DNA of 64,000 bases from Hevea brasiliensis (lineage: Eukaryota > Streptophyta > Magnoliopsida > Malpighiales > Euphorbiaceae): positions 54,757,571 through 54,821,570 of the forward strand of contig NC_079507.1 of NCBI RefSeq assembly GCF_030052815.1, given 5' to 3'. The notes under the pieces are model-generated. The model made no database searches and had not been told where the DNA came from. It worked only from the letters and a program-made list of their open reading frames with translations. Position numbers and translations under genes: made by a program. Each line of letters opens with the position of its first letter. Positions within the stretch are counted from its first letter, which is position 1. Below, piece by piece: positions 12,360-24,600 of this stretch.

Positions 12360-13700
12360 TAGGTAACTTAAAAAATATTGGTAGAAGTATCTTAACATGA
12401 AAGTTTTCGAACAAATAAAAATAACAAAAGGCCGAATAGTAGATCAGAGGAATAAGTTATGAGGTCAGGCCCAAAACAATCCCAGAAGATAACATAATAG
12501 AGCGGGAATCGAGATGAGATCGGGTCCCGGACTAGTAACCAAAAGAGATCGGATATCGCCAGTCAAAGAGCTCTAGTAAGGCGATCACATAGGAGATCGG
12601 CGGGAAGTTCGGTCTTATATCCACCTTCTAATTATAAGGCATTAGTGGGTTAAGAGAAGCTTTGTGTGGGTTTCTGGCGCCTTTAGGCACCAAAATCCTT
12701 AGTTCAAAGTCCTTACGATATGCGATCCTAACAAACACTTTAAAAGATCGAGGGAGAGTTCTTACCTGATTCTCATTCAAAATTTAAATAAAACACGGAG
12801 ATCGGAGGAGAGTTCTTATCCGAGATCCTCCGCTAAAAAAAAAAAAACTTTAAACCAAATACTTTAAGACATCGGGGGAGAGTTCTTATCTGATTCTCAT
12901 TCAAAATTTAAATAAAACATGGAGATCGGAGGTGAGTTCTTATCCGAGATCCTCCACTTAAAAAAAAACTTTAAACCAAATACTTTAAGAGATCGGAGGA
13001 GAGTTCTTACCTGATTCTCATTCAAAATTTAAATAAAATACGGAGATCGGAGGAGAGTTCTTATCCGAGATCTTCCACTTAAAACACTTTAAACTAAATA
13101 CTTTAAGAGAGCGGGGGAGAGTTCTTACCCGATTCTCAGCTAAAACCTTAATAAAATATGTGGAGATCGGAGGAGAGTTCTTATCCGAAATCTCCCGCTT
13201 AAAACTCTTAATAAAACATATCTAGAGATCAGGAGAAGCTTCTCACCCGAGCTCTCTTAACAATAACCCAAATTAAAATAACACAATACACAATATAACT
13301 CTACACAACTCCTATTCACTAAAGGGTCATCTCATGAACTTGTGTTCTTAAGGCAACCTAAAATAAGTGAAATATCAAGTATTCCTTCGTTTTGCACGAA
13401 GAATTAACATCATCACTGTCACAACCCTCTAATTATCTTTTTTAATTCATAAAAGGGCATAATGTTAAATCTGCTTACCCTCGTTGAGGGACGAGGTGGG
13501 GTGTTTAACACCTTCCCCACCCGTATACGGACCCCGAACTTAAAATCTCTGTTTTCGAAATGGTTGCTTTTTAATTTATCTTCACAAATGGTTTTCTTTA
13601 ATTTCCCTCAAAATTAAAGTGGCGACTCCTCACTTTTCCCACTTCAGTGAAGAGCCTCGTCTAGGCGACCGCAAATTACCTTGCGACAATATGAGCAATA
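12360..13700. repeat. LTR-like repetitive DNA with an approximately 120-bp minisatellite
   Basis: Between about 12741 and 13250, four to five imperfect units alternate ggagagttcttacctgattc and ggagagttcttatccgagat. The following 13480-13690 has gtgtttaacaccttcccc and agtggcgactcctc, which also occur in reverse orientation in the LTR-type element at 5102-7513. This suggests a related LTR-retrotransposon leader. No reading frame or clear termini were found. Confidence 0.6.
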
Positions 13701-14874
13701 TGATGATATATGAAAATATGAAAATAATATGAAATTATTTGTAACAGGTAAATAATTGAACCTACCATACACTAATAAAATAGATGAGACTCTGTCTGGA
13801 TCTCCATAAAAATGAAATATGATAAAAAAAAATCTACTTGTAAGATAATGAAATTAATATTGTATATGACAAGACAGGATAGGGTGATCCGGCACCGAAT
13901 GTAGCACACCTTGCACAACTACACTGTAGATGGGTGAGGGTGTTATCACTTATCTAATAGAGGCAAATTAGAATTTTCACACTCTTAATTCTCCTTACTC
14001 ATATATATTCTAATTAGAGTTTAAATTTGAAATTTCAATCCTGAAGACAATTACATTCTATTAAATTATTTTTTTTATTCATATGACTCCATTAGTATTT
14101 AAACTTGAAAGTTCATTATTCTAGAGATAATTTTAGTATTATTAAGTAGTATTAAAATCATCTATCTGAATCATAAAGTCTTGAGTTCAAATTTCAAGTA
14201 AAATGAGTTATAAAAAAATTCACTAAAAATATTTGATAAATTTAAAATTTAAGTTCTTTGTTAGATACATAAAAATGTTTTTAGAGCAATAATAGAAAAA
14301 ATTCTATCCAATATTTAAAAATTGGTCAATTGCTAGTGTAGACAAAGATAAAACAAGACTGAAATATTACTATTATTATTTTTAATAATAATTATTAATA
14401 TAATAAATAAGTTAATTATTAAATATATCATAACACTAAAATATAATAATTTTTTAAATATAATAAAATAATTTTTATTTAATTATAAAAAAATAAGGCT
14501 CATATTTTAACAAGGAAGATTTATATGCACCGACTGACTGCGCCTATAAGTAAGCCCATATTTGCAAATGAGTAAGAAAGAACCGAATTGGCAAATACCT
14601 TGTAAACGAGACCCACTTTAGCAAAAACAATCTTTTCTTCTTTCCTAGGTTACCTTGTCTAAAGCCAAAATAAACCTCGAAATCGATCAATAATTCTGTA
14701 GTCTCTGCTACTTCTCGATTCGATTACAGGTACCCATTAGTCTTTACGTTGAGATCTCTTATGGGTCTTTAGTTCTTTCATTTTCTAAGTCCTTATTTTA
14801 TGCGCTTAGCATTTAATTTTTCTTCATTTGCTTTCAAGTAGTGGGTTCAGAATTCAATTTCAAGTTTCTAAAGA
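13701..14874 (+). promoter_or_regulatory. Probable upstream region of the PBB gene
   Basis: This is AT-rich intergenic DNA ending at the PBB start codon. The last 200 bp (14680-14874) are less AT-rich and contain a possible leader intron donor (ttacag|gtaccc near 14730). No specific element can be named. It is the only evident promoter for the chimeric gene that follows. Confidence 0.4.
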
Positions 14875-16890
14875 ATGTCGAAATCGCTGGTAGATGTTCC
14901 TCCAATGGGTGGGTTCAGTTTCGATCTCTGTAGAAGAAATGATATGCTGGCAAAGAAGGGAGTTAACCCTCCCTCCTTTAGGAAAACAGGAACTACAATT
15001 GTTGGCATAGTTTTCCAGGTACGATAATGCTAAAACTGTATTTATATGTTAAGTATGTTAATTTCCATTTTTCTGTAGAATTTGGAGCTAAAACCCAGTT
15101 TGATACCTTGTTCTCGTTAATTTTACTTAGTCAAATTGATTGCTTTCTTAGTCTCCTAATCTACTGTGAGATGCATGAAGGGTTGGCAAAATCTGGAATT
15201 CATTTTGGGATTTTGACCTGTAGTTAATCCGTAGTGTGATTCAGTTCACCAATAAAGATTTTCAGTGCTGATATAAGGGTGAAGGAAACTTGATTAGATT
15301 GATTAATTTTTCTGGTTAATATATGTTGCAAGCCATAACGAGCCACTTTGAGTTGAGCATTGATAGGTTGCATCTTCTAGGCAAAGAATTAGTCTTCTTG
15401 TGCCATGCTGGGTTCTCACAAAATGTTGTCTCTAATCGTGTATTTTTGTTTCCCTTTTTTGGGAGGTTATAAACTTATTAAGTATTTTGGTATCTTTTGT
15501 ACATTTCTAAATAACACTAGTTGCATCAATGCTTGCATTTTAGGCTTTTAAAAACATAAATCCTAAAAGGAATAGGAAAAGAGAAAAAAAAATCCTAAAG
15601 AATGTAGAAAAGGGATCCTAAACAGCCTAGGAATAGGATTTGACTAAGTTTTCTGGGCTGTATATTGTTCCTGTGTCAGTGAGCTGGGGCAGAAAGGTTA
15701 TCATGTTATTCTTAATGGGTGTGGTGTATGTGTGTTACCATTTCTTGAGTTTTGGTGATTGCTATATTGGTTAGTGCATTTTCTGCTAAGCACTTGGCAT
15801 CTTTGCTTGGCTAAACCTTAGCCCAATGTTTCAAAAATTCTAACTTGTTTAGTTTATATATTTATTCTTTTGTCTACTTTATTCCATATAGGATGGTGTC
15901 ATTCTCGGAGCGGATACTAGAGCAACAGAGGGACCCATAGTTTGTGATAAGAATTGTGAAAAGATTCATTATATGGCACCAAAGTCCAGTGCAGAAAGGG
16001 CTACAAGTAGGAAGAATAAAAAGAAAAAGCAATTGCAGGAAAGTGTAAAAACAGAGCATGAACAGGAGATCAATGAACACAGCCCTCCAGCTGGAGGGAA
16101 TTTACAAGCTGGTGATATGAGGGTGAAAAGTGGAAAAAATAAAATAAAGAAGAAATTGTTGGAGGAAGCTTCTTTAAGCAAGGAAAGTAGTAAAAAATCT
16201 AATGGTGAGAGGAAAAAGAAAGTAAAGGAAACAAGAAGGCAATTATTACAGAAAACTGCTGAGGATGAAGAGGAAGATGTTAATACAGTGGGTTTTCCAC
16301 AGGAGGTGAATCCAGCAGCTGAAGGTGGAAAAATTGAAACTGCAAAAGGCAAGGAAGAAGAAGAGGTCATTGGAATAAATCCTATAGAAGAAGAGGATCC
16401 AAAATCCAATGTTGAAATGGTCAATAGGCTTAAAAAGAAGAAGAAGAAGAAAGAGCAGTTACTAAAGGAAGCTGCTAAGGCTGACAAGCGTGGTGTTTGC
16501 TACTTAAGTCAAATCCCTCCCCACATGGATCATGTAAAGCTTCGTCATATTCTTTCCCAATATGGAGAAATACAGAGGATCTACCTTGCACCTGAAGGTG
16601 ACCAATTGATAACTATTCAATTCTTAACTTTTTCTCTTATTCATCTTTCTGATTAGTCATATTAGCAAACCTCCTCAAGTTATGTGATAGTAAGCAGTTA
16701 ATCCATTAAAGAGAATGCATTGTTTTACTCTACAGATCCCACTGCTCGAGTAAATCGCAAAAGAGCTGGTGGATTTCGAGGTCAAGAATTCTCTGAAGGG
16801 TATGTTAAAAGGAAAAAATGCCGTTAAATTTATGCTAAACAATTTAACATAGCTTCATAGAATTAACAGTTAATATTCCTAGGATACTTT

Positions 16891-16934
<44 letters not shown>

Positions 16935-19900
16935 TTATAACCACCTACTTGACATTGTATCTTTGATTTTGTTTAACATAGAAAGATTGCATTAAATTGC
17001 TATTTAAGTAATCAGCTGATTCTCTTCGTCTGTAACCTGCAGGTGGGTTGAATTTACCAATAAGAGCATTGCAAAAAGGGTTGCTAATATGTTAAATGGT
17101 AAACAAATAGGTTGGTAATTAATTGCAATGATTTTTTTCCTATAAAATTTTGCATGCAATTTATATATAAGCTCCTCGGTGTTCTTATTTGTGTATATTT
17201 TGGACAACGGAGTAAGAATTAGCTTTCACGTAGAGAAACTAATAAAATCAAAATGCTTTCCTTGGTATTGAAAATTATATTTGAGCAAAATGCATGGGTC
17301 CCTTTTAACCTAGCTACTTGGCTTCAAATTCTTATTCTTTGTTTGGATTGTGGTTCCTTTTTCACTTTCATTTCTGTCTGTTGTTTGTGTTATTGCCCAA
17401 ATGAAGAATTAGGTTTGCTTAAGTATCTTATATATATATGCACATTTTTTTTTATATAGTCCATGTTTTTCTTGATGTCTTCCTCCTAATGTTTTATCAG
17501 AATATTGCGAAGTTTGTGTAGTTCCTATTAGCTGCATGTTTTTATCTGCTCATGTTTTCCTTTATTTATATATTAATTAATTTTTTCATGTTTAGGTGGC
17601 AGAAAGAGGTCACAATTCTATTATGACCTTTGGAATATCAAATACTTGAGTAAATTCAAGTGGGATGATCTTACAGAAGAAATTGGTAGAGAAGACATTT
17701 CTCGTTTGTCATATCATTATCACATAATTTTTTATAGTTTTCTGTATGTCTAAGTCCTGGTGTTTCTATTGCAGCATATAAGAGTGTTATACGGGAGCAG
17801 AAATTAGCTCTAGAAATTTCTGCTGCAAAGAGGGAGCGGGATTTCTATCTCAATAAGGTGGATCAATCTCGTGCTTTGAGTTCTATAGAAGAACGATTAA
17901 AAAAGGTAAATATTGTATAATTGTATACAATTTTGAGCTAGTTCAGGTTACTATTTTTTAGATTCCTTATAATTTTTCTAAAATACTAAACAGAACTGAG
18001 GTTCTTTGGCTAGGCATCTTTTGGTTTCCGCATCTTTTAAATTCTACACATGGACAACAGCATTTCAGCCCTTTATAGGAATGGTTTAAGTGTGTTTGGG
18101 TAGTGGAGCAACTTCTTCGTTAGTTTGGATGGAGTGGAGCAATTTCAGCCCTTCAATCATATATAGTTCTGATAGATGAGACGCGAGAATGAGTCAATAG
18201 AAAGTTAGAGTTTTGGAGAAGTACTCTAGAGTCAAAGGGCTTTAAGTTAAGTAGAACGAAAACAGAATATATGCACTGCAAGTTCAGTGAAGGCGGTGCC
18301 AATTGAGGATAAGTTGAAAGAAGGGAGATTGAGATGGTTCGGTCATGTGAAGCGTAGACATACAGAGGCTTCAGTTAGACAAGTAGAGCACATTAGGTTA
18401 GAGGATAGAAAGAAAAGAAGGGGTAGACCTAAACTGACTTAGAAGAAAGTAGTACAACATGATCTAGAAGCATTACACATTTCTCAGGATTTAACCAAAA
18501 ATCATTTAGAGTGGAGAAAGAGAATCCATATAGCCGACCCAAAATTTTTGGGATAAAGGATTAGTTGAGTTAAGTTGAGTTGTTGTTAGAAACCCCAACC
18601 ATAGGTTTTATATACATTATAGGTTTTATATGCATTAAGACCAATTGGGGAATCATGAAGGTACTAGAGCAAATAGTCTTACCTTGTTTTTGAAATGTTG
18701 GGTCTTCATGCTCTGAGATGCTTCATGGCTAGTTGTGTTATTTGGACACAGGTTAACAGCTCAGACATGCCAGCCCATGTATAAGACTGTTCTATGTGAA
18801 TGGAATTAATTATATCTGTGCAAAATGATCAACAAGTCTCTTCAATTAAATAGAAGAAACTGGAGAAGCAGGAATGAGGGAGGAAAGGATTATTGCCACA
18901 GGGGTGTGTTTTTGGGTGTATGTCTTTCTGTGTCAAGGTTTTGTGAATTGTCATTTTTAGGTCCCTGTTCTTTGTTGAATCTTTATCCCATGTTCAGTAT
19001 ATGTTAACATGGCATTAAGTGCACTCTTTGCTCTTACCTCAAGAGACCTTGCACGTAGCAATCACATAACAGAATGTTACAAAAAATTACCTTGCATATC
19101 ACATCAAATAGAACAGGTATCATAATGCATGCCTATATCTGATGGGTATTCTAGAAACTGAATTTCAGGAGGTGAAAAGTGAAAGTTCACTAGAGGCCAT
19201 GCCTTGAACGAAATGTAAATGCTACACACATGGCATTTGTGTACGTGTATGCCTTGCATATTAAGAGAAGAAAGTGGTCCAGACTCCAGAGAGAGAGTGT
19301 GCGAGTGTTCCTGACATTCAATTCAGTATTTGGTAATAGCTAATCTCTTTTTTTTTCTTCATCTTCTCTTTGTATAAGGAGAGCACTTTGACATAAACTT
19401 ATGCATGCAATGATCTATACCCAAATCCCCACTTACTGAAACCAGTCAAGGTAGACCTATGTTGTAATTGCTGTTTCTTATTTTGATATTGCAGCCCCTC
19501 GTCAAATTGTGTCATAATATCAAAAGAAATCCCACTTCTTTAAATGAATTTGTGAGAAAGTGAAGTAGATGCTGCAGCCTACTGCAGTAAACATTTAACA
19601 TATGAATGACTAAAAATTTCAAGCCACCTAGATCTCTTTTCCCCCTTGAAGCAGCCTATTTTATTACAAAGTAATGGATTCAGTGCGCACATCTTTTGTA
19701 CTCATTTTCAAGGTCAATGATTATGCTTTTTGCCCATTTATGGTTTTAGGACCACTTGTTTGGTAGAGAGAAAACTTGTAGATTTGAGGTAGTTCAATAT
19801 CTTTTTATGGCATAAAGGTTTTTTTTTTTTAATCAATTAATTCAGTGAATTTATTATTTATGGCATGAAGTTTTATTTTCACAGTCTCCTTTTTGTTGTC

Positions 19901-20197
19901 TACTGAGCATTTATTTTTATAGTGCATTTATGTTCCTGCATTATTGCTTCTGCAGAAACAAAAGGTCCAACAAGAGTCAGGAGGTCAACTCTCTGTTGGT
20001 GAGCAAGCACCGAAGGTCATCCGTCAATTCCCACAGACAAAACCAGTTGCAAATAAAGTGGAAGAAAGCAAATCTCAACTCTCAAAAGACATTCTGGCTG
20101 GGGTGAGTGAGTCATTATTTATAGGTATCAACTTCATATTACCTTATTCCTTACGCTCGGTTTGTGTTGTCCCATGCAGGTATTTGGTGTTTTATAG
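14875..20197 (+). CDS. Chimeric gene: proteasome beta2 (PBB) N-terminus fused in frame to ESF2/ABT1-like protein
   Basis: Eight exons: 14875-15018, 15892-16597, 16736-16799, 17043-17110, 17596-17685, 17775-17905, 19956-20102, 20180-20197. All introns are GT-AG and phases match, totalling 1368 nt (455 residues). Residues 1-78 are PBB: propeptide, then the mature start with catalytic Thr at residue 40, Asp17 (GADTRAT) and Lys33 (CEKIHYM). The PBB fold is cut after HYMAP. From residue 79 (KSSAER) the protein is ESF2: a Lys/Glu-rich region, an RRM-like domain from about residue 249 ([14 protein letters not shown]), a conserved [16 protein letters not shown] block, and a C-terminus ending [15 protein letters not shown]2/ABT1 proteins act in nucleolar 18S rRNA processing. 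The real exon 2 of PBB should continue into more proteasome sequence, so a beta2 subunit cannot be made. Whether the chimera is expressed is unknown. Confidence 0.82.
16894..16932. repeat. (CT)n(GT)n microsatellite in an intron of the chimera
   Basis: This is the same intronic array, inverted, as in the other ESF2 copies, with a different length. Confidence 0.95.
18150..18600 (+). mobile_element. RTE-type LINE 3' fragment in ESF2 intron
   Basis: It contains LINE 3' sequence (gggctttaagttaagtagaa; frame fragment similar to [20 protein letters not shown]) with an internal deletion, and ends in ttgagttaagttgagttg. Equivalent fragments sit at the same intron in copies 3 and 4, so it was present before the ESF2 copies separated. 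Confidence 0.85.
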
Positions 20198-20905
20198 TAA
20201 TAGGTTTTGAAGTTTTCAGTTTTTGTTCGACATGAGGAGCTTAGGAAGATACCAAATACTGCTTTACTTGTCTGTGGGTCTAGTTCTTCCACCTTTTAAT
20301 GCAGTAACAGAGCATTTTACAATTTTGTTACCATTTTCTCAATATTGCCGTGACTTTGATTATAATGACAGCCCACATTCTGTAATGCCTTTTAAGGAAG
20401 CATGCTATGTACTTGATTTCCATTGCTATTCCTTTTACGGAAGCATATTATGTACCAAATTTTGACTACAAAATTTAATTCAACGATGATGGTTTTTTTT
20501 TGATAAAAATTCAACGATGAGTTTTTAGATAAAAATTTTGTGTTGTTGAACGTATCTGTTAATTTGAGGTAGTGGATAAACGTCAAGGCAAAGTTGTACA
20601 TTGACTTAAAAAGAGTTTTTAGGCATTTTGATCTTAAAATTTTCCATGGTATCAGATGTAAAAGATATCGAATCATAACAGACATCATAAAAGAAAAACA
20701 AAAGTACAACAGTGCTGAATAAGGAAACTTCCAAGCACTCAAAAGATTTGAATCCCTATCAATTAAATTCAATGTGGTCCAAGGAACAACAAATGTTGGA
20801 TCTATACATTAAATGTCAACCAGAATTCATGCAACAGTTGTAAACATATGTTCACAGGAGTGCGGAAAATAATCAAATACGATACAGATTATATTTGTGT
20901 TTTAG

Positions 20906-21614
20906 TTAGCTACAACATCCTCCTCTCTCAGCAACAGCTCCATCTCTAGCTCCTGATGAGCCCTGGGGGCGTCCATATCCTACCTTGATACCTGAAGACT
21001 GCAATCATAAACATAAAGGTGTCATAAAAGAAGAATCTAACTTTTAATGCAAGGTCACCGAGGGGTAGAAACAGCAATTCCTAATGCTACATTATATATC
21101 ATAACTAAGGCCCGCCGACCAAAGAAACAAGCATAAGATGTTTTAAAAATCAGTCTCATCTCCCATAACCTGATTGGTGTCTCTACCCAGCAGATCATCA
21201 AATCAATACAAGACAAGATGGCAGGTTTGTCACACATAAGATACACGAAAAGATATTTTGCCGTTAAAAATGTATCTTTAGTAAGTGCTGCTCATCGAAA
21301 TTTTGGCACTAGAAAGGTAAACTAACTTTCCTTTTTACATTGGTGTGGCTGTAATTAAAATCTATATCTTAATTCAATGATAATTCTAGCTGATAAAATA
21401 TATATATATATATATATTAAAGAACAAAAAAGAATACTAATTCTAGATGCACTATTTATTGCATATTAGGTCCCTACAATAAAATGACACCCGACTCCCC
21501 CACCACAAATGCGGCAGGGGAAATCAACATGAACTCAAAAGTTACCTCATTGGATACATCGAACACGCCTTCCTGGATATTCTGAAGGATCTTTCCTGCA
21601 GTCCTTATGAAGGC
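20906..21614 (-). pseudogene. Rab2 (RABB1) 3' fragment, exons 5 and 6
   Basis: Exon 5 (21614-21546, AFIRTAGKIRQNIQEGVFDVSNE split over the usual boundary) and exon 6 (20998-20906, ending in GGCCS, a prenylation-type double cysteine) are intact. Exons 1-4 are missing. The upstream intron carries the same LINE as the copy at 34762-35699. It lies tail to tail with the chimeric ESF2 exons, the same convergent arrangement as at 36477/37265, so the whole segment is an inverted duplicate inside the PBB gene. Confidence 0.92.
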
Positions 21615-21654
21615 CTACAATAAAAAACTTAATAGATTAGTTGGTACAATATTA

Positions 21655-22480
21655 AGCCCTCTACTATCTCAGTTAGATTACACCAAGGTTCAGCTATAAG
21701 CTCTTACCTTTTCATATTAGTTTTAGATGAATTGATGAAACATATACAAGAGAGTATCCCTTGGTGCATGATATTTGTGGATGATATAGTTCTGATAGAT
21801 GAGACGCGAGAAGGAGTTAATAGAAAGCTAGAACTTTAGAGAAGTACTCTAAAGTCAAAGGGCTTTAAGTTAAGTAGAACGAAGACAAAATACATGCATT
21901 GCAAGTTCAGTGAAGGCCGAACTGGTGATAGGGAATGAGTTAGTTTGGATGGAGTGGTAATGCCCCAAAGTAATCCCTTTAAATATCTTGACTTAATCCT
22001 TCAAGTAGATGGGGGATGTGAGGAGGATGTTAATCATAGGATTAAAGCCGGATAGTTGAAGTGGAGAAGTGCCACGGGAGTTTTATGTGATCGCAAGATT
22101 CTCAATAAGTTGAAAGGAGAATTTTACTGTACAGCCATACGACCGGCCATGTTATATGGTAGTGAGTATTGGGCACTGAATGAGTCATATGTGTCTAAGA
22201 TAAGAGTTGCGGAGATAAGAATATTAAGGTCGATGAGTGGCTATACAAGACTAGATAAAATCCGTAATGAGAGTATTAGAAAAAAGGTAGTAGTGATGCC
22301 AATTGAGGATAAATTGAAAGAAGGGAGATTGAGATGGTTTGGTCATGTGAAGCGTAGACATACGGAGGCTTCAGTTAGACAAGTAGAGCACATTAGGTTA
22401 GAGGATAGAAAGAAAAGAAGGGGTAGACCTAAACTGACTTGGAAGAGAGTAGTACAATATGACCTAGAAGCATTACACAG
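21655..22480 (+). mobile_element. RTE-type LINE fragment (copy of 34762-35699), 3' truncated
   Basis: It encodes pieces of the RT C-terminus ([39 protein letters not shown]). It ends at about 22480, before the LINE 3' tail, where unrelated duplicated DNA begins. It therefore records a rearrangement breakpoint in the Rab2 intron. Confidence 0.88.
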
Positions 22481-22484
22481 TACT

Positions 22485-22694
22485 ACCCTTGCAATATATA
22501 ATTACTAAATATAATTATTATATATTATCATATTCCCTAATTTTAATTTAAAAAGGTCAATCACAATAAAATCAAGACTTATATTTACTTTTAAGGAAAA
22601 TCAATATTTAAAAATTTTTTCTCTTCCTTTTATATATTTAATAAATTTTAATTTATTTTAATATTATTTTATTTTTATTATTTTAAAATAATTA

Positions 22695-22745
<51 letters not shown>

Positions 22746-23150
22746 ATACAAAAAATAACTTATAGATATTAAAAAAAAATATACCTATTAAGATCATTCA
22801 TCTAAAAGTAATTATTAATTTATTAAATTGAGTTAAAATTTATTATTAACATTTTAGAATTTTAATTTTTTAAATAGTTAATAATAATTTAATAATTTAA
22901 TTAAATTTTATATAATTTTTTTATTTCTTTTGATATACAAATATTAATTACTGCACATAACACGAAAATTCTGCTAAGATTTAATGTAACATGATAAAGC
23001 TAGTTTGAACTTTTCAGAGCCGCACCAAAAGGAAAACTACGTATTTTTCCATGCTTTAAAGCACCTTCTTTTATATGATTTATTTAATATTAAAAAAAAG
23101 CATTAAAAAAAAAAAGAAATATGAAAACTACAAATTATTAAGATAGTAAA
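22485..23150 (+). repeat. Duplicate of the AT-rich region upstream of Rab2 (27082-27720)
   Basis: Long near-identical stretches, such as cacataacacgaaaattctg and catgataaagctagtttgaa, occur in the same order and orientation. An (ATT)n array at about 22692-22744 is longer here than in the partner. The homology ends near 23150. Confidence 0.85.
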
Positions 23151-23453
23151 ATATCAATATTTTCTACATTTCCTAGTATTTGGGCACTCAGAAGATGGCC
23201 AACGGAAACTATTTTTTTGGTCAAAGGAAAAATTAAACCAATTTTAAGGAAATTAACTTTCATAACTTTGACACTCTTATTAAAATGTGAAAACATTTGT
23301 ACATATATGATATAAACACATACTATTAGTTTAACATTACAACCCTTAAAAAACAATTTCAGTAGAAAATATTTTTCATATATAAGTTATTTTCCGCAAA
23401 ATAAATGGAGCCCTAATTGATGAAAATTTTCCTCATAATGTGTGCTGGGACAG

Positions 23454-24179
23454 GGACACAAGGAATACTTGAGAAACCACATTTTACCGAATCCACGTAC
23501 CTATATCAGTTCAAGAGGGTACACTTTTCCAAAGAAGACAGGTCAGTATCTAATTTCTTTCTATGTTTTATGAATAAGCTTTCATTCATTCTCTGCTGCC
23601 ACTTCTAGATTTAATTCTGCTATCGCACATATTTTGAAATCTATGCTTACAGAGAAATGTTAATAAGGGATGTGTATGGTTTTGTTAACCCAACTCTCGG
23701 GCTTCTTTGGACTCAACCTCATACATCAGTTAACCACTTATCTGTTGATCAAACTGCAAGGGCATGACACCTTGTCAGTATTTTGCTTTATAATGAAGTG
23801 AATTGAAATATCATGACATTTTCTATGACTGGGAGGATTGATGCCTTTTAGTACATTTCACATTTGCTTTGTGGACACCAGATAAATCAACAGTGCTTGT
23901 GGAAACCAGATAAATCAACAGCACATGAACTAAGTCATTGAACTGCATTTTTCACTTCTCAATACTGGAATGTTGGAATTGTTATTGTTTTAGTATGGTC
24001 AAACATATGTTGTTCTTTATTAGTTTCAAGTTAGTGATAAATTGCTTAAATTTCTTTTTGTTATTATTTATTTATATTTTTTGTTTGTTTGTTTGTTTGC
24101 AGAGGTCCTTTTAACAAAGATTACACCATTGAAGGATAAAGAGGAAGTTACTGAAGGAAATGATGCAATGGAAGAGTGA
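23454..24179 (+). pseudogene. Displaced last two exons of the PBB (proteasome beta2) gene
   Basis: Exon 23454-23541 reads GHKEYLRNHILPNPRTY followed by ISSRGYTFPKKT, and exon 24103-24179 reads EVLLTKITPLKDKEEVTEG then NDAMEE and TGA. This is the normal C-terminus of plant PBB. The frames join (ACA G|AG). The preceding DNA back to about 23150 is probably PBB intron. The middle exons, carrying the rest of the fold, are absent between 15981 and 23454. These exons are orphaned unless a transcript splices around the insert. Confidence 0.9.
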
Positions 24180-24428
24180 AAATCATCAACATCATGGTTT
24201 AGATTTTAACAACTTTATTTTGTTCTTTGTGGCCTTTGTGATGACAGTATCTTTTGTAATTTCCTATTTCAAAACCTCAATGAATCCATATTGAAACGTT
24301 TTTGCTCCATACCAGTGGCATTATGGTCTGGTGGTGAGATAGTCTAGTTGAATCAGTCATATTTGGAATTTATGTGCTTCATTACTGGTTCTATTTTTCA
24401 GCGTGGCAGTAACTAGGATGGCAAAGAA

Positions 24429-24600
24429 ATTCTAGCAATGAATTCTGATCTTCTTTTCTTACACCATTTTTACAAGAACTTGAACATTAGGGGAAAAGTA
24501 GCACACATTTCTTAATTCTAGCAATGAATTCTGATCTTCTTTTCTTACACCATTTTTACAAGAACTTGAACATTAGGGGAAAAGTAGCACACATTTCTTA
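24429..24600. repeat. Perfect or near-perfect 86-bp tandem duplication
   Basis: The unit beginning attctagcaatgaattctga at 24429 is repeated at 24515. It lies just past the PBB 3' exon, in probable 3' flanking DNA. Confidence 0.92.

Noticed and set aside
15969..16487. Long minus-strand open frame opposite the ESF2 acidic exon (also 40968-41498, 63004-63495)
   Set aside because: It is the antisense shadow of Lys/Glu-rich codons, giving Ser/Phe-rich nonsense, and repeats in every ESF2 copy.
22692..22744. (ATT)n array as a possible CRISPR or satellite
   Set aside because: It is a simple trinucleotide microsatellite without spacers, in plant DNA.
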